A stretch of DNA of 59,318 nt from contig NZ_SZVP01000018.1 in assembly GCF_005885605.1 (NCBI RefSeq), forward strand, positions 1 to 59,318. Reading direction: 5' to 3'. The stretch is from Colwellia ponticola (GTDB taxonomy: Bacteria > Pseudomonadota > Gammaproteobacteria > Enterobacterales > Alteromonadaceae). Both the position numbers and the translations under genes were made by a program. Each line of letters begins with the position of its first letter. The first letter of the stretch is position 1. The notes under the pieces are model-generated. The model was given only the letters and a program-made list of their open reading frames with translations. It ran no database searches and was not told the origin of the DNA. Below, in pieces: positions 43,651 through 53,060 of the stretch.

Positions 43651-46600
43651 TAACTGTTTCCTTTGGATGAGTTGTTTCAGTAGAGGTTTCTTCGCGATGT
43701 AGCAAACGATATAAAGCAGGTAGCACGAATAGCGTCAATAGTGTTGAGGAAATTACCCCACCGATCACCACTGTTGCTAATGGGCGTTGAACCTCAGAGC
43801 CAATGCCCGTATTCAATGCCATAGGTACAAAACCTAATGAAGCAACGAACGCTGTGGTAAGTACGGGGCGAAACCTTGTCAATGCACCTTCAATAATTGC
43901 CGTATCTAAAGAACCTCCGTCACGTCGAAGATCACGTATAAACGAGACCATGACCAAACCATTTAAAATAGCGATGCCTGATAAAGCGATAAAGCCAACA
44001 GCGGCTGATATTGAAAAAGGTATATCTCTTAACAGTAAAGCAAAAATGCCCCCTGTTAAGGCTAATGGCACGCCAGTAAAGATGATCATAGAATCTTTAA
44101 ATGAGCCTAAAGCTAAGAACAGCAGACCAATAATCATCACTAACGTAATAGGAACCACGATAGCTAGGCGCTCTGCTGCTGATTGTAACTTTTGGTAGGT
44201 GCCGCCATATTCAATCCAGTAACCCGCAGGTATTTCAACAGACTTATCAATGGATGCTTGAATATCCTGAACAAATGAGCCTAAGTCTCTGCCTCGAACG
44301 TTAGCGGTAACAACCATTCTACGTTTGCCATTTTCTCTATTAACTTGGTTTGCACCTTCAACCAATACCAATTCAGCAACTTCTTGCAATGGAACATAAC
44401 TATTATCGAACATCTGTATGGGTAAGTAAGCCAAGGCATCAACATCCGTTCTTAGCTCCTCTGGAAGACGCACTACAATGTCTGCCCGTTGATCACCTTG
44501 ATAAAACTTGCCAGCAATCGTACCGCCTAGCGCAGTTGAAAGTTGATCTTGTAGTTGCTTCACGCTTATTCCATATTTTGCTAGCTGGGCAAGTTTTGGA
44601 TTAATCGTCATTAGAGGTAAACCAGTCGTTCTTTCTACTTGAATATCAGCAATTCCCTCAACATTAATAATAGCTGTGTTTATGCTCTTCCCTAACGCAC
44701 TTAACGTCTCAAAGTCATCGCCAAACACTTTGATAGCCAACTCTGCACGAACCCCTGATAACAACTCATTAAAGCGCATTTGTATTGGTTGTAAGAATTC
44801 ATATCGATTACCCGGTATAGGCTCTACTACGGTTGCTAATTCTTCTACAAATTGCGCTTTAGGTTTATTAGGATTTGGCCATTCGCTACGAGGTTTTAAA
44901 ATAATAAAATTATCGGCAACACTTGGTGGTACGGCATCTGTTGCAACATCGGCTGTACCAATTTTTGCAAAGACACGTTCAACCTCTGGCATTTGAGTGA
45001 TTTTTTCTTCTAAGGTTTTTTGTAAGGCGACAGCTTGCGACAATGACGTGCCAGGAATACGCAAGGCATGCATGGCGATATCACCTTCATCAAGGTTTGG
45101 CACAAATTCGCTACCGAGTTTATTGGCAGAAAATCCCGCTAAGCCGACAAGTCCAACAGCGAAAACGACAACAAACCAGCGAACTTTAAGCGCAAACATT
45201 AAAGAAGGACGATAAAGCGCTAAAGATGATTTTATAATGATATTTTCTTTTTCTTTAACCGGCCCTTTGAACAAAATAGCAATAGCTGCGGGCACAAAAG
45301 TTACTGATAAAAACATCGCACAACATAGGGCTATAACAACGGTTATTGCCATTGGGTGAAACATTTTACCTTCGACACCCGTAAGCGAAAAAATAGGTAA
45401 ATATACGGCAGTTATAATAAATACGCCAAATAATGCCGGACGGATGACTTCTTTGGTCGCTTCATATACCAGTGCTAATCGTTCATTAACTGGCATGGTG
45501 CGACCATTCGCAGAAGCTGAGCTAAGCTTTCTCAAGCAGTTTTCAACGATGATAATTGCACCATCAACCAGTAATCCAAAATCTAACGCCCCTAAACTCA
45601 TCAAATTGGCACTAACACCTACTTGTACCATGCCCGTTACGGTCATTAACATCGCAAATGGGATAACCGCAGCAGTCAGCAATGCCGCTCTCATATTGCC
45701 TAGTAATAAAAACAACACGACAATAACTAATAGCGCACCTTCAAAGAGGTTCATCTTTACGGTATCGAGTGTCTTTTCAACTAAGGTAGTACGGTCATAC
45801 ACAGCGGTAACGGTAATACCGATGGGTAAACTCGCTTTAACTTCTTCTAGCCTTAAGCCAACGGCTTTTGCAACATTTCGACTGTTTTCCCCGATGAGCA
45901 TAAAGACCGTGCTCATCACAACTTCTCTACCATTTTGAGTTGCTGCACCTGTTCTTAATTCTTTTCCTTCTTGTACTTTAGCGACATCAGAAATTCGAAT
46001 TACACTACCTTCAGTCGTCCTAACAGGAATATTAGCGATAGCCTCTAAACTTTCTACTTGTCCGGGAATACGTAATAACCATTGAGCGCCATTTTTTTCT
46101 ATAAACCCAGCACCTTTATTGTCATTATTATTTTCGATGGCTTGAATAATATCTTGTTGATTAAGGCCAAATTCCAGTAGTTTTTTAGGCTCAAAGGCTA
46201 CAAGAATTTCACGTTTGAAACCACCAATAGGATTAACTTCAACCACACCCTCCACTTGCATTAACTGAGGACGAATAATCCAGTCATGAACCGTTCTTAA
46301 ATCTGTCGGGGTTATTAACTTCCCTTCAGCATTACGTGCATTAGGCTCAGCATCCACGGTAAACATGAATATTTCACCTAACCCTGTTGCTATGGGTCCA
46401 AGCTCTGGCTCTAATCCAAAAGGTAAATCTGACTTTGTTGAGACTAAGCGTTCATTCACTAATTGTCTGGCAAAGTAAATATCCGTATCATCACTAAAAA
46501 TGGCAGTGACTTGCGATAAACCATAACGTGAAACAGAGCGTGTACTGACTAAATCTGGTAGTCCTGCCAATGCAGTTTCTAATGGGTAAGTAACCCGTTG

Positions 46601-46786
46601 TTCTACTTCAAGCGGTGTGTATCCTGGGGCTTCGGTGTTGATCATCACCTGAATGTTGGTGATATCAGGGACAGCATCAATAGGTAACTTGGTAAAGTTC
46701 CAAAGGCCCAATCCAGCGAAGGCGAGTACCGCCAACATAATAATTGAGTTTCTACGAATAGAAAATCTGAGTAAATATTCGAGCAT
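43643..46786 (-). CDS. czcA: CzcA-type heavy-metal RND pump
   Basis: 1047 residues, two halves with about 12 helices. The helix-4 motif DFGLLVDGAIIIVEN fits the DFGx3DGAx3VEN form of the Zn/Co/Cd group (HME1), unlike the AIGAMIDGA form of the Cus pump nearby. Porter and docking regions are complete (DEGDIAMHALRIPG, GVPLALTGGIFALLL). It is followed by the HupE-like gene with an 8-bp overlap and preceded by czcB after a 100-bp gap holding a 12-bp direct repeat. Likely exports Co, Zn, Cd or Ni from the periplasm. Confidence 0.92.
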   Translation of the reverse strand: MLEYLLRFSIRRNSIIMLAVLAFAGLGLWNFTKLPIDAVPDITNIQVMINTEAPGYTPLEVEQRVTYPLETALAGLPDLVSTRSVSRYGLSQVTAIFSDDTDIYFARQLVNERLVSTKSDLPFGLEPELGPIATGLGEIFMFTVDAEPNARNAEGKLITPTDLRTVHDWIIRPQLMQVEGVVEVNPIGGFKREILVAFEPKKLLEFGLNQQDIIQAIENNNDNKGAGFIEKNGAQWLLRIPGQVESLEAIANIPVRTTEGSVIRISDVAKVQEGKELRTGAATQNGREVVMSTVFMLIGENSRNVAKAVGLRLEEVKASLPIGITVTAVYDRTTLVEKTLDTVKMNLFEGALLVIVVLFLLLGNMRAALLTAAVIPFAMLMTVTGMVQVGVSANLMSLGALDFGLLVDGAIIIVENCLRKLSSASANGRTMPVNERLALVYEATKEVIRPALFGVFIITAVYLPIFSLTGVEGKMFHPMAITVVIALCCAMFLSVTFVPAAIAILFKGPVKEKENIIIKSSLALYRPSLMFALKVRWFVVVFAVGLVGLAGFSANKLGSEFVPNLDEGDIAMHALRIPGTSLSQAVALQKTLEEKITQMPEVERVFAKIGTADVATDAVPPSVADNFIILKPRSEWPNPNKPKAQFVEELATVVEPIPGNRYEFLQPIQMRFNELLSGVRAELAIKVFGDDFETLSALGKSINTAIINVEGIADIQVERTTGLPLMTINPKLAQLAKYGISVKQLQDQLSTALGGTIAGKFYQGDQRADIVVRLPEELRTDVDALAYLPIQMFDNSYVPLQEVAELVLVEGANQVNRENGKRRMVVTANVRGRDLGSFVQDIQASIDKSVEIPAGYWIEYGGTYQKLQSAAERLAIVVPITLVMIIGLLFLALGSFKDSMIIFTGVPLALTGGIFALLLRDIPFSISAAVGFIALSGIAILNGLVMVSFIRDLRRDGGSLDTAIIEGALTRFRPVLTTAFVASLGFVPMALNTGIGSEVQRPLATVVIGGVISSTLLTLFVLPALYRLLHREETSTETTHPKETVNV

Positions 46787-46803
46787 TATATTTCCTTTAA
46801 AGA

Positions 46804-46844
46804 TAAGTCTTTAAGGAGTAAGGCTTTAAAAGTAAGTCTTTAAG
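46804..46844. repeat. 12-bp direct repeat in the czcB-czcA gap
   Basis: TAAGTCTTTAAG at 46804-46815 and again at 46833-46844, in the 100-bp gap between czcB and czcA. Too short to assign a function. It could affect transcript processing between the adaptor and pump genes. Confidence 0.4.
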
Positions 46845-46886
46845 CCGTAAACCTTTTGCTAAGCATGCTAATTAAAAGGGAACCCC

Positions 46887-48122
46887 TTAGTGATCGTGTG
46901 ATGCGCCAGATTTTTCAACATCTGCTTTGAGGATATAACTATTCTCAGTGACATATTCAGTGCCTACGGATATACCACCTAACACTTCAATTTCATCACC
47001 CACTATGCGGCCTAATTCAAGCATCCTTACTTCATATTCATTGCCAACCTTGGCATAAACCACGGTGAAATCACGAAAGCTCTGCAATGCATTGCGCTTT
47101 ACCGCCATGTCTACATCAAATGAGCCAATTTCAATTTTTGCACTCACAAAAGAGCCTTCAGATAATAAGGAATCACTATTGTTTACTAAGACACGAAATA
47201 GCTTCGCCTGATCATTCCTAACTTTTAATACTCGGCTATCAATTTTACTTGTGTACTGCTCTTCAACACCATTAATGTTAAGTGTTGTTTTTGCGCCAAT
47301 ATTAACTTTGGCTAAATCCAAAGGAAAAACAGCTAGCTCAGCAACTAAGGTTTCATCATTAGTCACCGCAAGTAATATTCGGCCTTTAGATTGCTCACCA
47401 GAAGTCACATTAACCGCACTGACAATGCCGTTTTTAGCTGATGTCACTTGATAAGATTGTAAACTTTCATTACTTTCCAGCGTGAGTAACAATTGCCCTT
47501 TCTTAATTGCATCACCTAGCTTAACGTGAACTTTTTTAACCAAGCCATCAAATCGCGCATAAACATTACTGGTAGCATCGGCTGGTAAGGTTAACTTGCC
47601 AAACACTTCAATGCTTTGATGGAATGTTGATGGCCCGACAACGTCAGTAGTAATTTCCATTGCCTCTGCAATTTTTTCATCAATACTTGTTCGTCCTTCA
47701 AAATTGTCATATTGCCAACTGTAATTTTTTCCCTGATATTTAGCAGTTAAAGAGACAATAAATGAGTGAGGTTCGTAGATAACCATATCACCACGAAGAT
47801 ACTGGCCTTCTTGAAAAAAATTAATATCATCGACACCATCACCCAATCGGGTCAATTTTACATTTAGTTCTACTTTCGCAGGGTCGATAACTTTTCCATC
47901 CATCGTTGCCCACACACGAAACTCAGGAGGAACTCCCCTTTCAAAAATGGATAGTTCAATGGCAAAATTATCTTTTTTCAACATGCGTCCCCGATTCGGC
48001 CCTTTTTCTGGCTCGACTTCTTCTACCTTTTGCTCTGAAACGGCAAAGCTAGAGAAACTTGTACTTAAGCTAACAAAGCACAGTGTGCTTATTAGTGTTA
48101 ATATTTTAAATGTTGATTTCAT
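46887..48122 (-). CDS. czcB: RND periplasmic adaptor CzcB
   Basis: 411 residues of the HlyD/CzcB family. Signal peptide (LISTLCFVSLSTSFSSFAV), an N-terminal extra domain (GPNRGRMLKKDNFAIELSIFERGVPPEFRVW in parts), lipoyl hairpin (RFDGLVKKVHVKLGDAIKKGQLLLTLES) and barrel domains. The C-terminal end is SGASHDH, a weak His tail. It lies 2 bp after czcC. Bridges the czc pump and outer-membrane channel. Confidence 0.9.
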   Translation of the reverse strand: MKSTFKILTLISTLCFVSLSTSFSSFAVSEQKVEEVEPEKGPNRGRMLKKDNFAIELSIFERGVPPEFRVWATMDGKVIDPAKVELNVKLTRLGDGVDDINFFQEGQYLRGDMVIYEPHSFIVSLTAKYQGKNYSWQYDNFEGRTSIDEKIAEAMEITTDVVGPSTFHQSIEVFGKLTLPADATSNVYARFDGLVKKVHVKLGDAIKKGQLLLTLESNESLQSYQVTSAKNGIVSAVNVTSGEQSKGRILLAVTNDETLVAELAVFPLDLAKVNIGAKTTLNINGVEEQYTSKIDSRVLKVRNDQAKLFRVLVNNSDSLLSEGSFVSAKIEIGSFDVDMAVKRNALQSFRDFTVVYAKVGNEYEVRMLELGRIVGDEIEVLGGISVGTEYVTENSYILKADVEKSGASHDH

Positions 48123-48124
48123 GA

Positions 48125-49525
48125 TTATTTCTCGTTATTTTTTTCAATAGAATGAGCGTTAAAAGGTGCATTAGCGTTTTTATTAATGGCAAATAGGGAT
48201 GTACCCGTTAACCGCTCTATTTCAATATTGTTTAAATGGGCATTTTGATAAGCAGCAATCAAGTCTGACTGCGCATCTAATAATTCTTTTTGAGTGTTAG
48301 TCCACTCGGTATAGCTATATCGGCCAATCTTGTAAGCTTTTTCAGCCTCAACAAAAGCTTGTTCAAGCACAGGTATCAGGTTTTTAGTCATAGCATCAAT
48401 GACATGTTGGCTGTGTTTCATTTGTTCAATAAGCACATACAACTGTGTATTCAATTGATGAACGAGTGCTTGTGACGCTGTTTCTAATTCGCTTTGAGAG
48501 GCACGTAACGCATTTATTTTCCCTTGATTTTGATTGCTATCACCAAAAGGAATTGAAATCCCAGCGACTAAACCAAAATCATCGGTTGTTTCGTAACGCC
48601 TTAATCCAGTAGAAAATTTCCATAGGGGTTTAGTTTCAATACGAGCAAGTTCAATTTCAGACTGAGCAATTCGCTGTTTTGTCGCGAAAAGACTTACCGA
48701 AGGCAGTTGTTTTAGATGAGTAAATAATGAATCAACATCGCTGCTATTACTTAAAGGTAAATGAGGTAACGATAATAATGAGCCAATGATGTTAGTTTCT
48801 TTATGTTGCTCGCTTTGCCCCTGTCCTTGCCACTGGGCCAATAACTGATATTTACTGGCATCTACTTCATGGGTTAAATCTTCAACAACTAATTCTCGTT
48901 TAGCGACTTCCGCTTGTGATTTTAGTTTATCCACTAAAGAAGACTTTCCTGCATTAACACGTTTAGTCACTGCTTCAAATGATTGAACCGCTTGCTTTAA
49001 GCTCATTTTTGACAGTTTTAATCGCTCTTCATTGACCAATACTTGGATAAAATATTTTGCTGTTTGTGCGGCTAAATCTAGTGCTTTAATTTCTCGCGCG
49101 AATGCAACGGTTGATCCCTGAATCTTAGCGTTAGCGACTCTATTTTTTACTAGCGAGTTATCTAAAATCCATGAGATTGATAGTGTGGATTGCGCACTTT
49201 TAAAGCCACTATGATCACCCGTACCCATTGCATCCTCAATAGTAAGTCCAATTTCTGGTCTAACCTGAATACCGGCTTGTTGTGCATACCCCTTATAAAT
49301 TTCAGCTTGATTGGCGAAAACTTTCAAGTCTGGGTGCATACTCATTGTTTGAGATATTGCCGTAGATAAGTCAACCGATTTCAGAGGGCTGTCTTCTGAG
49401 TATACATAACTTGATATGGTTGAAGTGGCTATCAACAATACGGAGCTAAACTTTAAATAACGTTTTGATAAAAACCGATTGGTAGTCGGTTTTTTGTTTG
49501 TGGATGATTTTCCAGGTAGCTTCAT
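48125..49525 (-). CDS. czcC: Outer-membrane efflux channel CzcC
   Basis: 466 residues, TolC family: signal peptide (FSSVLLIATSTISSYVYS) then two long helical repeats (VDLSTAISQTMSMHPDLKVFAN, RLKLSKMSLKQAVQSFEAVTKR and the C-terminal VLEQAFVEAEKAYKIGRYSYTEW). It lies 45 bp after the M56 gene and opens the czcCBA module. Completes the tripartite pump. Confidence 0.9.
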   Translation of the reverse strand: MKLPGKSSTNKKPTTNRFLSKRYLKFSSVLLIATSTISSYVYSEDSPLKSVDLSTAISQTMSMHPDLKVFANQAEIYKGYAQQAGIQVRPEIGLTIEDAMGTGDHSGFKSAQSTLSISWILDNSLVKNRVANAKIQGSTVAFAREIKALDLAAQTAKYFIQVLVNEERLKLSKMSLKQAVQSFEAVTKRVNAGKSSLVDKLKSQAEVAKRELVVEDLTHEVDASKYQLLAQWQGQGQSEQHKETNIIGSLLSLPHLPLSNSSDVDSLFTHLKQLPSVSLFATKQRIAQSEIELARIETKPLWKFSTGLRRYETTDDFGLVAGISIPFGDSNQNQGKINALRASQSELETASQALVHQLNTQLYVLIEQMKHSQHVIDAMTKNLIPVLEQAFVEAEKAYKIGRYSYTEWTNTQKELLDAQSDLIAAYQNAHLNNIEIERLTGTSLFAINKNANAPFNAHSIEKNNEK

Positions 49526-49570
49526 TATTATTACCTTTGATGAGCTTTTAATTGATTATTTTATTAAGGA

Positions 49571-50539
49571 TTAATGATTAAATAACGTTTCAATAGCATG
49601 GTGGAGACTATCGACTGATGTCGTTGATATAACGGATAAGAGTATAATTCCAAGTAAAATCACTTTCATTGGAAAGGGTTTAAACTGAGTATTACTTAGC
49701 AATTGAAGAACTCGTTGCTCAATTGATTGACGACAAAAATGAACTAATAATTCATTCTTATATTGTTTATGGACGGAGTATTTAGCCGCTAACTTAGTAA
49801 ACCTCACTAAGGTACTGGCAACATTCTGTGCCTGCTGCTGATTTTTTACAAAGAAAGAGTCAGCTGCTTGTTCCATGGAAATTGCCATTAGCGATTTCAA
49901 CATTTTATTAATGTTAGGCGTGAAATAAGCAGAAAAAAATGAAAAAAGCCATTTTTTAAGTGGATCTGCATAGTGCAAATGAGCAAGTTCATGTTGAATA
50001 ATTATTTCAACATCATCTGAGTTTAGCTGCTCGATCAATCCTGTAGATACAAAACATGATGGCTTGATTAAGCCACCAGTGAACGCTGTTGGGATCGATG
50101 AATCGATAACCAATACGTTCTCACTTTTTTTTGTCGCTAAAGTACGTAAAAGGCCTATTTGATGGTGGTTTTTGTAAGCTAAGACTAAGCTTTGAGTCGC
50201 GATATAAATACTGAAACCGAAAAAAACAATCAAGCTAATACTATGCCAGCTTAGAAAGTAAAAAACTTCATGATGATGCCAATGAGCTAACTCTGTTAAC
50301 CAGACAAACATTGCCCCTGATTGAAAAATAGGGCTAAAAAATAGGGTTACGGTTAAAGCAGTAATCCAAGGTAAAAGTACACATAGCCAAAGTAACGATT
50401 TACGGGTAGATACCGTATAATTTTGAATATTGCTTTTTACAGACCAAAAAATAATCGAAACAAAAATATTAGCAATGATAAAAGCTAGCACTGTGATCGT
50501 AAATATATTTAATGCTAATGCCCACTCACCGAAAATCAT
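49571..50539 (-). CDS. M56-family membrane metallopeptidase (BlaR1-like)
   Basis: 322 residues. About four helices and a zinc protease core, HELAHLHYADP (HEXXH, about 181-185), with downstream helix LKKWLFSFFSAYF. This is the peptidase part of BlaR1/MecR1 without the C-terminal penicillin-binding sensor domain. It overlaps the BlaI-like gene by 4 bp (ATGA), the usual repressor-peptidase pair. Placed upstream of czcCBA, it may cleave the repressor when metal is sensed. Signal unknown. Confidence 0.87.
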   Translation of the reverse strand: MIFGEWALALNIFTITVLAFIIANIFVSIIFWSVKSNIQNYTVSTRKSLLWLCVLLPWITALTVTLFFSPIFQSGAMFVWLTELAHWHHHEVFYFLSWHSISLIVFFGFSIYIATQSLVLAYKNHHQIGLLRTLATKKSENVLVIDSSIPTAFTGGLIKPSCFVSTGLIEQLNSDDVEIIIQHELAHLHYADPLKKWLFSFFSAYFTPNINKMLKSLMAISMEQAADSFFVKNQQQAQNVASTLVRFTKLAAKYSVHKQYKNELLVHFCRQSIEQRVLQLLSNTQFKPFPMKVILLGIILLSVISTTSVDSLHHAIETLFNH

Positions 50540-50925
50540 CTATCAGCCTTTGTTTGTAATTTATTACGCTGTTCCTCAATCATAGCTTCTAACTTATCCA
50601 ACTGGTCCTCATCGAGATCAGATGAAATGGAAGAAAAAGCCGCGACAATGCTATTTTCATCTTCAGCAACAAAATCATGAGTCACATTTTTAATTAATTG
50701 ACCTATCAGTTCTTGGCGTGCAACTTTCGGGAAATATTTATAAGCGTGGCCGTTCTTTACTCGTGATAATAAATCTTTTTTAACTAAACGTTCTAATGTG
50801 CTTTGAATGGTATTAAGAGAACCCCCTCTATTTTTTTCGAAATAGCTATATACCTGCTTGGCATCGGCAGGCTGGTTTTTCCATAAATATTCTAAAACTT
50901 GTTTTTCTAATTCACCGAGTAACAT
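50536..50925 (-). CDS. BlaI/MecI/CopY-family repressor
   Basis: About 129 residues. Winged-helix start LLGELEKQVLEYLWKNQPADAKQVYSYF, a dimerisation part at the C-end (DEDQLDKLEAMIEEQRNKLQ). No CopY CxCx4CxC motif, so it is not a direct copper sensor. Start at ATG 50923-50925 (MLLGELEKQ matches the family); TTG 50934 is possible. First gene of the BlaI-M56-czcCBA run. Probably released by the adjacent peptidase. Confidence 0.86.
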   Translation of the reverse strand: MLLGELEKQVLEYLWKNQPADAKQVYSYFEKNRGGSLNTIQSTLERLVKKDLLSRVKNGHAYKYFPKVARQELIGQLIKNVTHDFVAEDENSIVAAFSSISSDLDEDQLDKLEAMIEEQRNKLQTKADR

Positions 50926-50947
50926 AAATTTCAATCACTATTGTTAA

Positions 50948-50967
50948 GTGTGCTGATAATGTCACAC
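50948..50967 (-). promoter_or_regulatory. Candidate operator upstream of the BlaI-like gene
   Basis: GTGTG-10 bases-CACAC inverted repeat, 23-42 bases before the BlaI-like start. Position fits autorepression. The spacing is longer than in known Bla/Mec boxes and only the outer five bases pair, so the call is weak. Confidence 0.35.
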
Positions 50968-50968
50968 A

Positions 50969-50993
50969 AAAAACCGAGCGGCAATCGGTTTTT
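50969..50993 (-). terminator. Intrinsic terminator after dmeR
   Basis: A stem of AAAAACCGA with TCGGTTTTT around a 7-base loop, with T run on either strand. It lies 22 bases beyond the dmeR stop and separates dmeR from the BlaI-M56-czc operon. Confidence 0.85.
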
Positions 50994-51014
50994 AATTAAT
51001 TAGGGCTAAAACTT

Positions 51015-51290
51015 TTATTTTAAGTAACTTTTCAGAATAGAAATAACATCTTCAACTTCAGTCAGACGTTGCTCGTTTGATAAATTTTCTGCCCCTAAAT
51101 GCTCTCTTAAATGATCTTCTAATACCTCTTTCATCAGTCCATTGACAGCGCCTTTAATGGCGGCTACCTGCTGTAAAATAGCCATACAGTTTGGCTCACC
51201 TTCAAGTGCCGTCTCAAGGGCAATTGATTGCCCTTTTATCCGCCTAACGCGACTCAAAAGCTTTTTTTTACCCGCTATTGTATGTGACAT
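51015..51290 (-). CDS. dmeR: RcnR/DmeR-family nickel/cobalt-responsive repressor
   Basis: 91 residues of the CsoR/RcnR/FrmR family. The Ni/Co ligands of RcnR are all present: His3 (MSHTI), Cys35 (EPNCMAILQQ), His60 and His64 (EDHLREHL). Close to RcnR also in AAIKGAVNGLMKEV. CsoR's Cys/His/Cys copper set is absent. It is divergent from dmeF, which it probably represses from the TACT...AGTA site between them until nickel or cobalt binds. Confidence 0.9.
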   Translation of the reverse strand: MSHTIAGKKKLLSRVRRIKGQSIALETALEGEPNCMAILQQVAAIKGAVNGLMKEVLEDHLREHLGAENLSNEQRLTEVEDVISILKSYLK

Positions 51291-51340
51291 AAATTTCCTT
51301 ACTTGATAACTTTACTTAAAAATCTTACTTGAAGAATACA

Positions 51341-51357
51341 ATACTAGGGTATAGTAT
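51341..51357. promoter_or_regulatory. RcnR/DmeR-type operator
   Basis: ATACTAGGGTATAGTAT: TACT and AGTA separated by AGGGTAT, similar to the RcnR operator form TACT-G5/6-N-AGTA, though with three rather than five or six Gs. Located between divergent dmeR (51 bases away) and dmeF (62 bases away). Confidence 0.7.
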
Positions 51358-51418
51358 ATCCACCTCTTTTAAAAGGTGTTATTTCTAAATAGCATTTTAC
51401 GATAATTTAGGATAATAA

Positions 51419-52342
51419 ATGAATAATGATAGTGGCATTCAGTGGGAACACTCACATGATTTTGGGGTTGACAGTAAACACCATCAAAGCAAAGTGAAAA
51501 TTGTTTTTTGGTTAACAACCGTCATTATGGTGCTTGAAATAGCAGCAGGTACTTGGTCGGGATCTATGGCACTGCTTGCTGATGGTTGGCATATGGGCAC
51601 TCATTCAGCTGCATTTCTTATCGCTATATTCGCCTATTCTTACGCTAAAAAGCATGCCAATAATAAAGACTTTAGTTTTGGCACAGGCAAGGTAAATTCG
51701 TTAGGTGGGTTTGCCAGTGCAATTGCTTTGGCAATTGTTGCTTTAATGATGATAATAGAATCGGTTCAACGGTTATTAACGCCACAATCAATTCATTTTA
51801 ATGAAGCCATTATTGTAGCCATCATCGGCTTGATTGTTAACTTTGCCTCGGTATTTATTTTACATGAAGATCATCATCACGGAGAACATGACCATGATCA
51901 CAGCCACCATCATCACGAACACCACGATCATAATATGAAAGCCGCTTATTTCCATGTATTAGCTGATACCTTAACGTCTTTATTAGCTATTGTTGCCTTG
52001 CTGGTAGGGAAATATATTGGCCTACTCTGGATGGACCCTTTAATGGGCATTGTTGGTGCGCTCGTCATTTCAAAATGGTCTTATGGACTCATTAAAGATT
52101 CGAGTGAAATATTGTTAGATAAATCAGTTAAGCAATCAACTGTCGATAAAATCACAGAGGTATTACGCAAAAAAAATACGATTATTAATGATCTACATGT
52201 ATGGAAAATAGCAACAAGTCACCAAGCAGCAATTATTAAAGTGACTGCTGTTGAACCCATGAGTTCAGATGAATATAAACATATATTACGCGAATTGTTA
52301 CCACAACTTTCCCATATTTCGATTGAAGTAAATCGCGGTTAA
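51419..52342 (+). CDS. dmeF: Cation diffusion facilitator DmeF (Co/Ni efflux)
   Basis: 307 residues, six helices of a CDF protein. Metal-site helices carry ALLADGWHMGTHSAAF and HVLADTLTSLLAI, the H-x3-D / D-x3-H/D arrangement of CDF transporters. A long His/Asp-rich loop (HHHGEHDHDHSHHHHEHH, about 153-170) joins helices 4 and 5. The N-terminus (SGIQWEHSHDFG) is typical of DmeF. A cytoplasmic domain follows. Probably expels Co2+ and Ni2+ from the cytoplasm under dmeR control. Confidence 0.92.
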   Translation: MNNDSGIQWEHSHDFGVDSKHHQSKVKIVFWLTTVIMVLEIAAGTWSGSMALLADGWHMGTHSAAFLIAIFAYSYAKKHANNKDFSFGTGKVNSLGGFASAIALAIVALMMIIESVQRLLTPQSIHFNEAIIVAIIGLIVNFASVFILHEDHHHGEHDHDHSHHHHEHHDHNMKAAYFHVLADTLTSLLAIVALLVGKYIGLLWMDPLMGIVGALVISKWSYGLIKDSSEILLDKSVKQSTVDKITEVLRKKNTIINDLHVWKIATSHQAAIIKVTAVEPMSSDEYKHILRELLPQLSHISIEVNRG

Positions 52343-52376
52343 AATTAATTGACCACTACGACGATAGGTTTTAAAA

Positions 52377-52916
52377 ATGTTCGACATAATAATTCTCGCA
52401 TTGGCATTAAGTATGGATGCTTTTGCAGTATCAATAGGTTTAGGATCAAAGGGCACTAAACGAACGGGTTCTTTGGCTATTATGGCTGGAGTATATTTTG
52501 GTTTGTTTCAAGGTGTGATGCCTTTATTTGGCTATTTGGGCGGTATTGGGTTATCTAGTTGGGTAGCGGCTTACGCACCTTGGATTGCTTTTTTGCTGCT
52601 ACTCTTAATTGGCAGTAAAATGATTTATGAATCCATATCTGTTGGAATAGAAGAAGATATCGCTAAGATCACCCATAAAATAATGCTAGTACTTGCTATA
52701 GCAACCAGTATAGACGCAATGGCAGCAGGGTTTTCTTTAACACTACTTGAGGTAAATCCTATTTTTGCATGTGGAATAATAGGCGTTACAACTTTATTCT
52801 TTAGCTGGATAGGCGTGTTTATTGGCGCTAAAAGTGGTACTTGGCTAGAAAGTAAGGCTGAGCTATTAGGTGGTATAGTCCTTATACTAATCGGGTTAAA
52901 AATGTTGTTTACATAG
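52377..52916 (+). CDS. mntP: Manganese efflux pump MntP
   Basis: 179 residues, six helices, DUF204/MntP family. The duplicated motif is clear: [16 protein letters not shown] (Asp14) and [15 protein letters not shown] (second Asp about 112). It follows dmeF by 34 bp and probably shares its transcript; no room for a yybP-ykoY riboswitch. Expels Mn2+. Confidence 0.93.
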   Translation: MFDIIILALALSMDAFAVSIGLGSKGTKRTGSLAIMAGVYFGLFQGVMPLFGYLGGIGLSSWVAAYAPWIAFLLLLLIGSKMIYESISVGIEEDIAKITHKIMLVLAIATSIDAMAAGFSLTLLEVNPIFACGIIGVTTLFFSWIGVFIGAKSGTWLESKAELLGGIVLILIGLKMLFT

Positions 52917-52999
52917 TTTTAGTCATTTAGGAGTTAGATAAATAAAGGATAACTTTGAAACAAATTGTAAAAGACACAGCATAATTTAAGTAAAAACTC

Positions 53000-53043
53000 A
53001 GTATTTCTTAAGTTTCACATGATATCTTAAGAAATACTTTTTT
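53000..53043 (+). terminator. Intrinsic terminator of dmeF-mntP
   Basis: 13-bp perfect stem (AGTATTTCTTAAG with CTTAAGAAATACT) around a 13-base loop followed by six Ts. It lies about 83 bases past mntP. Confidence 0.85.
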
Positions 53044-53060
53044 AATTATTGAGATTAATA

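Noticed and set aside
52343..52376. Manganese riboswitch upstream of mntP
   Set aside because: Only 34 bases separate dmeF and mntP, too few for a yybP-ykoY fold.
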